Translations under genes and position numbers: made by a program | The notes under the pieces: generated by a model | The model's input: the letters and a program-made list of their open reading frames with translations, nothing else | The model's database searches: none | Told to the model about the DNA's origin: nothing | In this document: in pieces, positions 36,714 to 46,297 of the stretch | Layout: each line of letters begins with the position of its first letter | Position numbering within the stretch: the stretch's first letter is position 1 | DNA from: Phallus indusiatus | Taxonomy: Eukaryota > Basidiomycota > Agaricomycetes > Phallales > Phallaceae | DNA length: 64,000 bases | Assembly: GCA_027605045.1 (NCBI GenBank) | Contig: JAQFWX010000144.1 | Span: 1 to 64,000, forward strand | Direction: 5' to 3'

Positions 36714-38453
36714 GTGGAGAACTCCACGCACGTATAACGATGTCCAGAAATTTCTGGGCCTTGCACAACATTGCGGCATACCTACCAGGGGTCGCCGCAT
36801 ACACTTCACCTATCAGGGTGTACCTACAACAACAGACTGTTCGTATGGACACCATTGTTAAACAAGTGTTTTGAGTCAATCAAAGCACTTATGCAAAAGG
36901 CTCCAATCCTGAAGCCTATCAATGTGGATGACCCAGATCCAATTTGGGTCGTAACTGACGGCTCTAAATGTGGCATCAGTGCCTATTACGGGCAAGGGCC
37001 TACATGGCAAACATGTAGGCCAGCAGGGTTTCTTTTGAAGAAGTTCACCCCTGCTCAGTTGTAATGTTTCGTTACTTTTTATAGTGTACCGCATACGGTA
37101 CACAAGTTTTATCACGCTGTAGTCTTCACACCAATATAACAGACCAAGGGTGCTGTATTATTATGGTGTAAAAACAGAATGCGCGTGCTGATTCAGCACG
37201 CGCATAGCTACTACTAATGTACAGTTATTACATAATGGCTCGCTGTGTCACGGCGAGATGGAGGCGTTAAGCGCCTCTATTATTAAAATTAATAATAGTA
37301 ACTATTGCAGAGGGTTCGCCCTCTGCATATGCCTAAGTGGCATATACTCAATCCACCGCATGTGGTGGATCCGTTACATCAGTACAATTACCACACCCAT
37401 GAGCATGAGCTCATCACGGTACTTGAAGCCTTCCTTAAATGGGAAGACAAACTCCTAGGGCGTAGATTCACCCTAGTAACGGACAACGAGGCAATGGTCC
37501 ATTTCAAGACTCAGCCTTGCATGTCACTGCACCAAGCATGGTAGTATGAATACCTGTCTCATTTTGACTATGAGACTATCCATGTCAAGGGCATCACTAA
37601 CAATGTCGCCGATGGCCTCTCTCATTATTATGAGGAGGATGCTCCAGATGAGATTCATCCTCCGGAGGTATACGTCAATGCTGACATTAGACTTGATCCC
37701 GAAGGGGATCATCTTCCCATCGAAAGAAGGGATGAAGTGAGAGTGAACGTTATCACACATTCACAAGTACAAGAGGAACCTCGAGTAGAAGGTCCCTCAA
37801 ATACTATACCTTCTGATATTACAGAAGCACAATCTGATGAGGATATACTTGCTCTGAGTGCTGAGCAAGACAGCAAGCTTCTTAAAGCCAAAATTGAGGG
37901 CTTTGCTGAGTTTACCTTGCTGATACAGCAAGGTTATCATAAGGACCCAGTATTTAAACTGGTCCTTGCCAACCCAAATGCTCACAAGGCATTTGGAATA
38001 AAAAATCAACTGATTTTCATGAAGAATCAGTTTCTCCGTGATGTATTATGCATCCCCCATAACACATTTTACAAGGGGAGGAGAATCACTGAGATAATCA
38101 TCAGTGAGGCCCACCAAATTGTTGGGCACTTCGGACATTATAAAATGTCTCAGTATGTTAGACAAGTGTACTGGTGGAAATCGATGATTGAAGACATCGA
38201 TACGTTCTGCAGATCCTGCGGAACGTGCCAGACCAACAAAGGGGAAAACAACCACCCCAGTGGTCTGTTAAAACAGCTCCCGATTCCCAATAGACCTTGG
38301 GAATCAGTAGGAATGGACTTCGTCGGTCCATTACCCGTTTCAAACAGACACGACTTCTTATTCGTCGTGATTGACAGACTGACCTCGATGGTTCGTCTGA
38401 TGCCAACCACCACCAAGCTGCTTCTCACGATGACAAGAAAACCATTTTGTCAT
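36714..38453. repeat. Dense array of short perfect hairpins across the gypsy remnant
   Basis: More than 30 stem-loops can be read directly. Those with stems of 7 bp or more and short loops include 36744-36757 (14-bp palindrome), 36997-37021 (10-bp stem), 37556-37576, 37694-37711, 37848-37869, 37915-37933 (8 bp, 3-nt loop), 38002-38017, 38086-38107, 38180-38201, 38282-38305 (9 bp), 38312-38332 and 38430-38453. Weaker ones (5-6 bp) fill the gaps, e.g. 36714-36727, 36930-36950, 37455-37476, 37634-37663, 37810-37827, 38134-38149 and 38203-38225. The stems are unrelated in sequence and embedded in codons. Confidence 0.85.
37060..37379. mobile_element. 320-bp hairpin cassette inserted in RNase H, 4-bp target duplication CAGT
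   Basis: CAGT occurs on both sides (37056-37059 and 37380-37383). Removing the insert and one CAGT rejoins the RNase H frame exactly (FTPAQ to YNYHTHEHEL). The ends are TGTAATG... and ...GTTACAT, a weak inverted pair. The interior has stems at 37084-37103 (8 bp), 37180-37204 (12 bp), 37239-37257, 37261-37277, 37277-37298 (9 bp), 37307-37326 (8 bp with a TTCG loop), 37327-37345 and 37351-37370. It encodes nothing. It behaves like a miniature transposon made mostly of consecutive hairpins. Confidence 0.8.
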
Positions 38454-39115
38454 GCCCCTGCATCGAGTACGTAGGAAAGAGGAGACGACCGTTGACCGTT
38501 GAAGAAACAGCCTTAAGTGCAAAATACGACGAATGGGAATTATCAAGCGTTCTGCCACTGTTCGAGGGTATGAGAGTCTACATCACGACAAACATATCTG
38601 TGAAAGCACACCTTGCCAACGGCAGTCTAGGCACTGTCGAGAAGATATATCTGGATCCTCATGAAGCGATGGTACCCACAGGTGTTCACGAGCACACTTT
38701 ACAATATCCACCGAAGTTGGTATTGTTTCGACCCGATGTACCCCCAAGCATGCGCCTGAGAGGTTTGCCAGAAGGTGTCTTACCCATCGAGACGCATAAG
38801 GAATCCCACGATTTGAAGTCAAAAACAGGGGTGAAGACTAGAATATACCGACAACAATTTGCTTTGACACCCGCATACGCGTTCACCGATTATAAGTTGC
38901 AGAGGCAAACCATCAGCCCAGTGATCATTGATCTGGCTAAACCGCCTACTGGGAAGTTGAGCCAGTTCAATGCATACGTAGCCCTTTCGAGGTCCAAAAG
39001 TAGAGAGCATGTGCGTTTGTTAAGAGATTTTGAGACCAAACTCATAACGGGCGAGATGGACGGAGATCTGAGGTACTTTGACGAGTGGCTTCTGAGAAAA
39101 GACTCCGTCACATAG
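38447..39115 (+). pseudogene. C-terminal fragment of a PIF1-like (Helitron-type?) DNA helicase
   Basis: 222 codons with LANGSLGTVEKIY, then a YKLQRQTISPVIIDLAKPP segment and FNAYVALSRSKSREHVRLLRDF. These match the RecD/PIF1 C-terminal motifs (motif V/VI-like VALSRS). The N-terminal ATPase half is absent. It starts within 10 bp of the last gypsy hairpin, so it is a junction of two unrelated mobile-element genes. Origin from a Helitron replicase-helicase is plausible; a cellular PIF1 homologue is the alternative. Confidence 0.8.
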
Positions 39116-39164
39116 CTTTAAGGCAGTGTCGCGGCGATGTATCGTCTATATAGTGTGTTTAATG

Positions 39165-39745
39165 TCAAGATAATAAGAGTTTGTACGTAGAAAGACATAC
39201 TGTGATGAGATAACGACGGAAATTATTGTAGTAACGCCACCTAATATCGAAAGTAATGGTGCAGAAGGACACTCCTGACAACTGCACGAGTTTTGAGCAT
39301 CCGAGGTTGGACTCAGCCTCTGTTGATGACATCGTGCATGGTTTGACGACGACGATATGGGAGGCGTCACACGTTAACCTTGAACGCGTAAGCAGTGAAA
39401 ACAAATATGTACAAACAAGTGTCAGATGGAAGCAAATTGTACGGGGGTCCAGAGCCCTTGCTTCATGCAAGGGAATGTATGGGAATATGGTTCTAGCGAG
39501 TTTCTGACAAGATGAAGTTCTAAGATAAGATTGAGAGAAATGAAAAAAATGAAGGCTCAAAGAGAAGCTCGAAGTATGCAGTGATGTGGCAGAAGGTGAG
39601 AGACGATGGACGATAGTACAGCAACGGCACTTACCTGCTCTGCTGAATGCCCATGCTGTGTGCGACATGCTATGCAGCGTGAGAGATGCGTTGATGGGAC
39701 GAAATTTCGTCAAGTCCATGAAATGTAGGGTAGACACCTGCAACT
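39165..39745 (-). other. Possible small minus-strand gene, overlapping a plus-strand ORF
   Basis: Minus strand: MDLTKFRPINASLTLHSMSH from about 39719, a GTAAGT donor at about 39636, and a CTTAG acceptor at about 39523 leading to ELHLVRNSLEPYSHTF and a stop. Plus strand: 39256-39507 reads MVQKDTPDNCTSFEHPRLDS... (83 codons). Neither is recognised and at most one is real. Confidence 0.2.
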
Positions 39746-39997
39746 GCGCTCCCTAAACCTCCACGTATTTTTCCAGTCCCTAACTGACAAGAGCTTAGGA
39801 AGTGCATGGAAAGAGAGGGAAGGGACTAGGTTCACGTCTAGTAGGACGGAGGTCGAGGTGGATTCATCATGTGAAACGCCCAACACAAAACAGACCAAGC
39901 ACCAAGTGACCAAGTGACATGGCCGAATAGAGCTGTAGCAAGGAGACAAGCGCCATTATGATCAAACAAAATAGGGGGGGGAGCAAGGGGATGAAAG

Positions 39998-40340
39998 ATG
40001 ACGAAAAAAAAGCCACAGAAAAAGGGAAAGGAAAGTCCTTTATGCCTGAAAAGGCAAGCGGTCAATCCTGACCCCAAGACCCAGACGGACAACCCTATTC
40101 ATGTGTCGATGGATACACCACCCGCCAGGAAGGAAAAACAGGGGAATGAAAAATGCCCGGAGATCAACCCTGCCAAAAAGTTCTACAACGTCGACTTTCA
40201 TACTCATTTGTATGGAATGACCGGCCTCAATCTTTTTCTATATATGAAGAAGAGAAGCCTGTTGAGAGAACCATCAGCATTCAAGGGGAACTCAACCACA
40301 CTCTTTTTCCTCTGGATTCCTCAATGGACGAGAGGTGAAC
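39998..40340 (+). pseudogene. Small coding relic, Lys/Pro-rich N-terminus
   Basis: ATG at 39998 opens a basic stretch (MTKKKPQKKGKESPLCLKRQ) to about 40200. A protein-like continuation (FVWNDRPQSFSIYEEEKPVE) lies in another frame, so one frameshift near 40205 is implied. No family recognised. Confidence 0.3.
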
Positions 40341-40845
40341 GGATCGGAACAGGTTGAACGTGCATGGATGGTGGAAGTTGAAGTGAAGAGAGGGTGGTCT
40401 GAGTTAGAAAAAAAAGTTAGCGATTAGCAGGCGATGGCTAGGAAGGCAAAATCCGAAACAATATATTTTCAAGCGTCTGTCGGAATCGTTTGACAATGGG
40501 TTGCGTCAGCTTGTGCGGCACTGGGCGTAGGAATCTGACTCAGATAAACTTTCGAAATAGAAACTGTCAAGTGCGTCATAGATTTTCATATTTCTCGCTC
40601 GGCTCGGCAACAGCTGTGGAAATGAATTCAGTGAACTTTTCATGCGGAGACTCAAATTTATCTGTTTTTTCACAAACCACACACACCTCCGTCTTCAAAG
40701 TCCCTTTCTGCCTTTTCTGCTCGTTTTACTAACGGGAGATTTCCGGATACATTCCTTCTGATCAGTATAATCAGATTTTTGATGGTGAGACTCCTCAGAT
40801 ATTTATAAATGGATTATCAATTAACTGATATGATAGCTCGCTCAG
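40341..40845. promoter_or_regulatory. Upstream region of the first PD-(D/E)XK-like gene
   Basis: No ORF of interest. A TATA-like TTTATAAAT lies at 40801-40809, about 40 bp before the ATG. Confidence 0.35.
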
Positions 40846-41715
40846 ATGTCTCCGGTGAACGATAAACAGAACGACGACCCTATGATTCGATCTATCCCAA
40901 CCCTCCAGTCCACAACCAGACTTTCCAAAAAGGATGTCAAGACTGGAGATGTAGAAAACTCTCATTGCGCTAAACGTTCAGAAACGGCGTCGAATCCTAA
41001 ACTCGTCTATGATACAATCATCAAGCAGGAGTTCAAAATACCAAAGAGTAACCGGGATGAAAACCTGTGCTTCGGGCCTTGGAACTCCTTACTTACAAGG
41101 ATGTTTCCACCTCATGAGGGTTTTCAAGTTGCACCGCAATACGAGTCAGCTAACACATATGGAAATTATTTCTGGACGGTTTTCTTCATTATTAAATACT
41201 ACGGGACTGTGACCTGTGTTATCGAGGTTAAGCCCTCGGCTCACTATAACTTTCACAGGTTACGCATTGAAGCTTACAGAGAGACGAAGAGAAGAATGCA
41301 GATTTATCTTGACAATCAAGTTGCTCGAAAAACCTCAGCCATATATGGTTTATCGTGCATTGGTGATCGCTTCTTGGTAATCAAGTTAATCACGGAAACT
41401 CAAGAAATCAAACCCCGTCTTCATCGTTCAGCCACTGACATGGCGAAAGTCGCACCGATGCGGTGGTGGTGTCCAGTGATGACGAAAAAAGGCTGTACCA
41501 GGCTGGCTGCTTTGATGGATGCAGTCAGGGCATCGGCTCTTTGCGCTCCACCAATTATCAAAATTATTACAATGGACTCCCTCCCAGACTCCCCCCCAGA
41601 AACCAACGATGAAGAAACCGACTCTGACGACGAAGAAAAAGGTAAAGGTGAAAATGATATAATGGACGTGGCAGTTGCGATGGGCAATGTATCCAATACA
41701 GAAAGTGAAGTTTAG
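40846..41715 (+). CDS. PD-(D/E)XK nuclease-like fungal protein, copy 1
   Basis: Single exon, 289 residues, ATG at 40846. The N-terminal 60 residues are Ser/Lys-rich. The folded part starts at LCFGPWNSLLTRMFPPHEGF, followed by a hydrophobic strand VTCVIEVK whose E-x-K resembles the catalytic motif of the restriction-endonuclease-like fold. A Y/R-rich helix (LRIEAYRETKRRMQIYL) and IYGLSCIGDRFLVIKL come next. The C-terminus is an acidic tail beginning LPDSPPETNDEETDSDDE. It is paralogous to 42600-43458, with the same blocks in order. The family looks like one I recall as common in Agaricomycetes, with no established role that I can name. Nuclease activity is inferred only from the E-x-K pattern; an upstream catalytic Asp/Glu is not certain. 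Confidence 0.72.
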   Translation: MSPVNDKQNDDPMIRSIPTLQSTTRLSKKDVKTGDVENSHCAKRSETASNPKLVYDTIIKQEFKIPKSNRDENLCFGPWNSLLTRMFPPHEGFQVAPQYESANTYGNYFWTVFFIIKYYGTVTCVIEVKPSAHYNFHRLRIEAYRETKRRMQIYLDNQVARKTSAIYGLSCIGDRFLVIKLITETQEIKPRLHRSATDMAKVAPMRWWCPVMTKKGCTRLAALMDAVRASALCAPPIIKIITMDSLPDSPPETNDEETDSDDEEKGKGENDIMDVAVAMGNVSNTESEV

Positions 41716-42599
41716 GGAGGGAGCTTGTGTTTGTATTCATGTCATTTTTCCCGACTGTATTTGCATTTACTCGCTTTTTTACTCAATTCATGTCCTCTTG
41801 AACGTTTGTTTGCGTAACTTTGTTTGTTTTTTGTTATGAAACGATGTGAAAACCAAGACAGGAAAGAAAAATAAGCCCATAAAAAGAAAGAAAAGAAGAA
41901 ATAAGCGCAAAAGAAAAAGAAAAAGAAAGGGAACAAAGGAAAAGAAATAAACGACAAGCATCTTTAAGGCACGCTTTGCCAGCTTACATACAAATTCATG
42001 AAAAGTCCATTCTCATACGTAAGACAGGGAGACGGGCCGCAATGAGACGCAAGATGTGGGACGGTTAATTTCGTTTGCCCTCCCATCTTTCATTCTTTCA
42101 TTCAGAAATGATTAAACATCTGAGAGGAGATGAAAATAAAGAAGAAGAAGAAGTAGTAGACCTAGGTTCCCACAAAAAACACAAAAAGAAGTCTCTTCGC
42201 GTAAGAGACTTGGCTGTCGAACTACACAATAGAGCTTTAGTAATTGTTCTCCGCTTGGGGGGGGGGGGGGGGGGATGAATTAAATATATATTATTTTTCA
42301 ACGATGGATTGATAGATAGAGATTAGAATGTGCTTTTTGATGTTACTCGATTATGATTATGACAATGTCGCCTCTGTACCCTTCTGCGCTCGAGTGGGTG
42401 GATCAACTGCTAAGCTGGATCAGCATAAATACATAAATAATCAGATTATATCAGATTATATATACACCCACAGAGAAAGTGCTTTGTTTACGAGGTACTT
42501 TTTTCCTACTTCCTCTCACCTCCCTCCCTCACTCTCCCTCTCCCTCACTCCCTGTTCTTTCAAGTGAAATCTCTTTCCATTTCCAAATCCAATCAAATT
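41716..42599. other. Spacer with a G run and TATA-like sequence
   Basis: Lys-rich ORFs here come from GA-rich simple sequence. A run of about 17 G lies at 42257-42273. TATATATA at about 42455-42462 and a CT-rich tract (42510-42545) precede the next gene and may be its promoter. Confidence 0.4.
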
Positions 42600-43458
42600 A
42601 TGTCCACCACCCCTCATGATTCTGATTCTGATTCTGATGACAATAACGAAACACCCCACAATAACGAAACACCCCAGCTGTACAGGCGATTTAATGCCAC
42701 TACCATAACGTCATTTCAAAACGTACCCAAGGATACCCGTTATGAATGTGAATGGTACGGGCCCTGGAATGAATTGCTGACATCAGTCTTTCAATCGTCC
42801 GAGGGTTTTCAATGCGCACCCCAGACCGCACCCCAGACTCAGGGACCTAATCGGAAATGCCCCGAGTTTACGATTTATTTTCTGACAAGGAACGCAGGTC
42901 GGATTCCTGCTTGCATCGTCGAGATTAAAACAGACGAGTATTATATGTCGAATAGGAAGCGCGTTGAAGCATATAGACAGTTGAAGGGGAGGTTCGATCT
43001 ATGCATCGAAGATGGACGTACTGCGGACACGTCTTACATATACGGACTGTCCGGTATCAGTACGAGATTTATGATCATGCGGTTTGATACAAGGACGAGG
43101 GAAATTCTACCAGCGCTGGTTCAATTGGAGAATGGGTCTGTGAGGGCACGAAGACGGTGGTGGAAGGAAAACAGTTTATTCTGTAAACGAGGAATTCGTA
43201 GGCTGGAGGAACTGTTGAATAATGTGCGGAGCTCACTGTTGCCGGGTATAGAGCTGGAGATCGGTGAGGCGGGGTTATGGGGCGGATTTACCGGACTCGG
43301 CATCGTCTTCTTCCTCTTCCTCTTCAAGCTCAGCCCAGTCTGCGATTCACGTCGATGTATCACCTTCCGGCTCTGAACCAGAACCAGATCACGAGTCGGA
43401 CTTGGACTATCAGCCTAATGACACGGATTCCCAGTCATCTGCGTATTCGTCTGATTGA
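42600..43458 (+). CDS. PD-(D/E)XK nuclease-like fungal protein, copy 2 (frameshift near C-terminus)
   Basis: ATG at 42600 (MSTTPHDSDSDSDD) is preferred over the in-frame 42564. Blocks match copy 1: CEWYGPWNELLTSVFQSSEGF, ACIVEIK (E-x-K), KRVEAYRQLKGRFDLCI, IYGLSGISTRFMIMRF, then RRWWKENSLFCKRGIRRLEE. After LELEIGE near 43266 the frame must change to read ADLPDSASSSSSSSS and the acidic tail SEPEPDHESDLDYQPNDTDS ending at 43458. The LPDS plus acidic tail is shared with copy 1, so the tail is real. A one-base slip (near the GGGG at 43272) or a sequence error explains the break. Tandem arrangement suggests local duplication. Confidence 0.68.
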
Positions 43459-44395
43459 TACTTGACCTTGTCTAGCCTAGTAGTAAGTTATTCTATTGCA
43501 GTCACTTTTGTCGCTGATCCTGATTGTGTTAGGAACTTTCCCTTTCTTTTCTTTTTTTCAGGATTCACAGTCGTTGATAGATCAAGATTGCCACTTTTGT
43601 ATGTATTATCCTGAATTTTTATTTTATTTTATTTTTTTCTTTAAAAAATCTATATTATAAAGGGGCACACACGAGCGTGTTAATTTAAAATTTAATTAAT
43701 GAATCCAATGAAAAACCAGGAACCTGGTATGGTAGGGCAGAGAAGACCCCTTGTGAACGTGAGCGCTAGTTGCTTACATACAAATTCTGGGTGCTATGAC
43801 ATTTGTATGTAAGCAGGCAATTGTGACCCAACATGTCACATGTCACCATAATTTTCATGTGATGTGTGACGACGCGTACATACTATTTTTAGGTAGTGAC
43901 CGGCCGGCCATCACATCAAATTTAATCTCCATGCCGGCCGGCCGACATGCAGTCTGTTTTTCTGTATTTCTGTACTCACATGCGTTGTGTGTGGGCAACA
44001 GTATTTTTCTAAGAAGATGAATAGATAAATAAATCAATAAATAAACAAATAAAAAAGATATTTAGAATAATTTTAATTTTTTCTTTACATGAAAGTGTTC
44101 CGTGACACTGTGATGCTGTGACGCCATTGTCCGCTGTGGATGCCGGCTGAGTTTAAATTCGGGTATTTTTTATTTTTTTTTTCACCAGTCCACCACCTAC
44201 TCTGGTTCAACATCCAGCCCCCAGTCGAATCATTTGACATCCACCAAGGCCATCCATCCATCCATCCACCATCTATGCAGCTTGAAGCCTAGAGTGCTCT
44301 TCTCTTCGTTAGAGAAGCCTCAAGGTGGAGGGTAACTGGATTGGACGGGCGTCGATCGTTTCGACTGCTCTCCGATCGAGTGTTTGCAGGTGGGA
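43459..44395. other. Spacer, AT-rich
   Basis: No gene seen. An inverted GGCCGGCC-containing pair lies near 43903 and 43935. Confidence 0.4.
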
Positions 44396-44399
44396 GCAA

Positions 44400-44870
44400 G
44401 ACCCTAATATTACGAACACACACATGGGGTAGGTAAGGTAAGGTAGGTTTAAATTCCGGATATCAAGTCGAGTCGAGTTAGTCGAGTGGCAGGACGCGTC
44501 CACTAGGTTTTGTGTATATTAGGTGAGTTTAGGTGAGTACACGCTCCTCCCCCTCTTTTTACCAAAGGTAAGGTAAGGTGAGTGCACGTATTTTCTTTTC
44601 TTTTCTTAGATAAGAAAAAGAGGTAAAGTAGATCCATTCATTCTCTAGGTGAGCGAGTACCCCACGTACGGACGCGTGTTCTCGAGTGAGTTGAAGGTAA
44701 GTAAGGTGAGTAAGGCGAGTGCGTGTGCATGTGTGCAACACCGCTCTACCGAGTAAGGTGAGTTATTACGGACGGACGCGTCCTCTCCTCTCCGCGAGTT
44801 GAAGGTGTATACATTAGAGTAAGTACGCCTCCTTTTTTTTCGGCTCAAGGTAAGTAGTAATAATATAAAT
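44400..44870 (+). repeat. Cluster of GGTAAG/GTGAGT-type repeats
   Basis: Words such as GGTAAGGTGAGT, GAGTTGAAGGTAAG and GGACGCGTCC recur (near 44415, 44570, 44640, 44690, 44705, 44750 and 44800). They look like a chain of plus-strand splice donors, but matching acceptors and exons were not found, so a degenerate minisatellite is more likely. Confidence 0.55.
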
Positions 44871-44939
44871 AAATAATTAGAAAATAAATACTTTGTATAT
44901 AAAAAATAATAAATAAATAAATAAACAAGCGAGAAATCG

Positions 44940-45284
44940 CACGAGAAAATCCCACGGGATACCCGCTTACGCCCCGAACCCCCTCAGCTGGGCGCGAATA
45001 ACCCCTTAGCTTGTTCTCTTAGGTTTTCCCTCCTCTAGGTGAGTAGTTAGTTGCTGCCCCGCAATAGATCTTAGATTTTCCCTCCTCTAGGTGTGTGCCC
45101 TGAGTCGCCCTAACAGAAGCGTACGGAGAAACGGTGAAAGTACAGGAGAATACGGGAGGATAATACGGACTGGTATACCAGGTACCGTACGATGGATATG
45201 ATAACGCGGAGGTCAGCATATACGTCTATACTATACACACAGTATACTAGATTAGTCCTAATAGTCCTAGCACGTACCCTGACA
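44940..45284. mobile_element. Rearranged LTR related to family 1
   Basis: The minus strand from 45115 (TGTTAGGGCGACTCAG) to about 44970 matches the 5' part of family 1, including two CCTAGAGGAGGGAAAA words. The plus strand from about 45118 to 45284 matches its 3' part and ends GTACCCTGACA. The two halves are in opposite orientations, so an inversion has occurred inside the LTR. Confidence 0.6.
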
Positions 45285-45456
45285 GGCAACTGGATCTAGA
45301 AACAGGTCGCCTCTACGAGACGTGGTATAAAGACCCCGCCTCTGTACCCTTCTATATAAGGGTCGAACCATCTGGATCACTGAACATCAGTGATGTTGAA
45401 GTCGTAGCATGGCTTCGAAAAATATTCCCGAATCAGGAAACGAGGAAGACCGTATT

Positions 45457-46249
45457 TGTCATGATCCAATTCATGACATCACTTCCGGTAACGTTACGTA
45501 ATCCATATCCGATCATTTACCGTCTATCTCCGTTATCTTATCTCACTTACGTCACTCACGATATGACCTTCGCGTTCAGTCATCTCATCAACCTCGCAAC
45601 TCGAATAGAGACGTACCCGTCTCTCTTAACTCCTGGAACACCCGCGGAAAGGCCTTTCTAGAATATTCCACGCACGTTCCGGTTATGAGATCATAGATGA
45701 CGAACATAGGTCCATTACATGCACAGCTCTCATCCCTGCACACCTCATGTTCATCACATGAGACATCATACCCTGCATATATTGATGTAACTTACGAATC
45801 TCACGACTTGTTTGTATTTCTCAAGTTCGGAATCTATTTCGAACTGAGCTAGAATTATTTATCTGACATGTATATAAACCCTAGCATACACGTAGATAGT
45901 TCTTCAGACTTAATATCGAACGTAGTTCGATATCTCTATAACAACTCTCCTTATCTATTCTATTCATCATTGAACGTCGAGATCTTCCCTCGAGACTTGC
46001 AGCAACGGAAGCCATCCGTCGTTGCCGAGAGCTACACCTTGAAGCTTTCTTCATTATCATCGAGCTTGATATCATTCAATACGAGATACAGCTCGCGGCT
46101 CTCGAAGCTCGGAACGCACACATCAGAACCGTCCTTGACAAACTCGACACTCGTGATGAACGTCAGGACAAATCCTGAAGAAGACTGTCGTGGCACAATC
46201 TCTTATAGATTGAGGCCAAGTCCTGACTGTCGTCAACCAACGGTGACAG
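45457..46249 (+). mobile_element. LTR-like segment A
   Basis: Begins TGTCATGATCC and ends GGTGACA. It has a TATA-like ATGTATATAAACCC at 45869, also present in segment B. Inside it, about 45965-46179 reads RLAATEAIRRCRELHLEAFF and a Glu/Leu-rich coiled-coil-like stretch ending DTRDERQDKS before a stop, perhaps a gag relic. Target duplication is not exact. Confidence 0.4.
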
Positions 46250-46297
46250 TTATTGGTGTTCTATTCAGCGACTAAAATACATTACAGTATCTATTAC

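Larger units (their letters stand above)
36694..38455 (+). pseudogene. Ty3/gypsy pol remnant: RT end, RNase H, integrase start
   Basis: In order: RT thumb/connection (WRTPRTYNDVQKFLGLA), a frameshifted piece, FVWTPLLNKCFESIKALMQK, RNase H (VVTDGSKCGISAYY, then YNYHTHEHEL and LVTDNEA), a VKGITNNVADGLS block, an integrase H2C2 finger (HQIVGHFGHYK ... CRSCGTCQ) and the first part of the integrase core (WESVGMDFVGPLP, VVIDRLTSMVRL). It breaks off at 38455. Defects are an early frameshift, a TAG stop at about 37542 and a 320-bp insertion at 37060. Almost every 30-50 bp contains a short perfect hairpin (see the hairpin entries). The fragment ends exactly where a PIF1-like helicase fragment begins. 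Confidence 0.9.

Noticed and set aside
40153..40338. Independent small gene starting MPGDQPCQKVLQ
   Set aside because: It overlaps the better-supported basic ORF at 39998 and is more likely its frameshifted continuation.
42075..42278. Lys/Glu-rich plus-strand ORF ending in a Gly run
   Set aside because: It comes from GA-rich simple sequence and a G homopolymer, with no domain.
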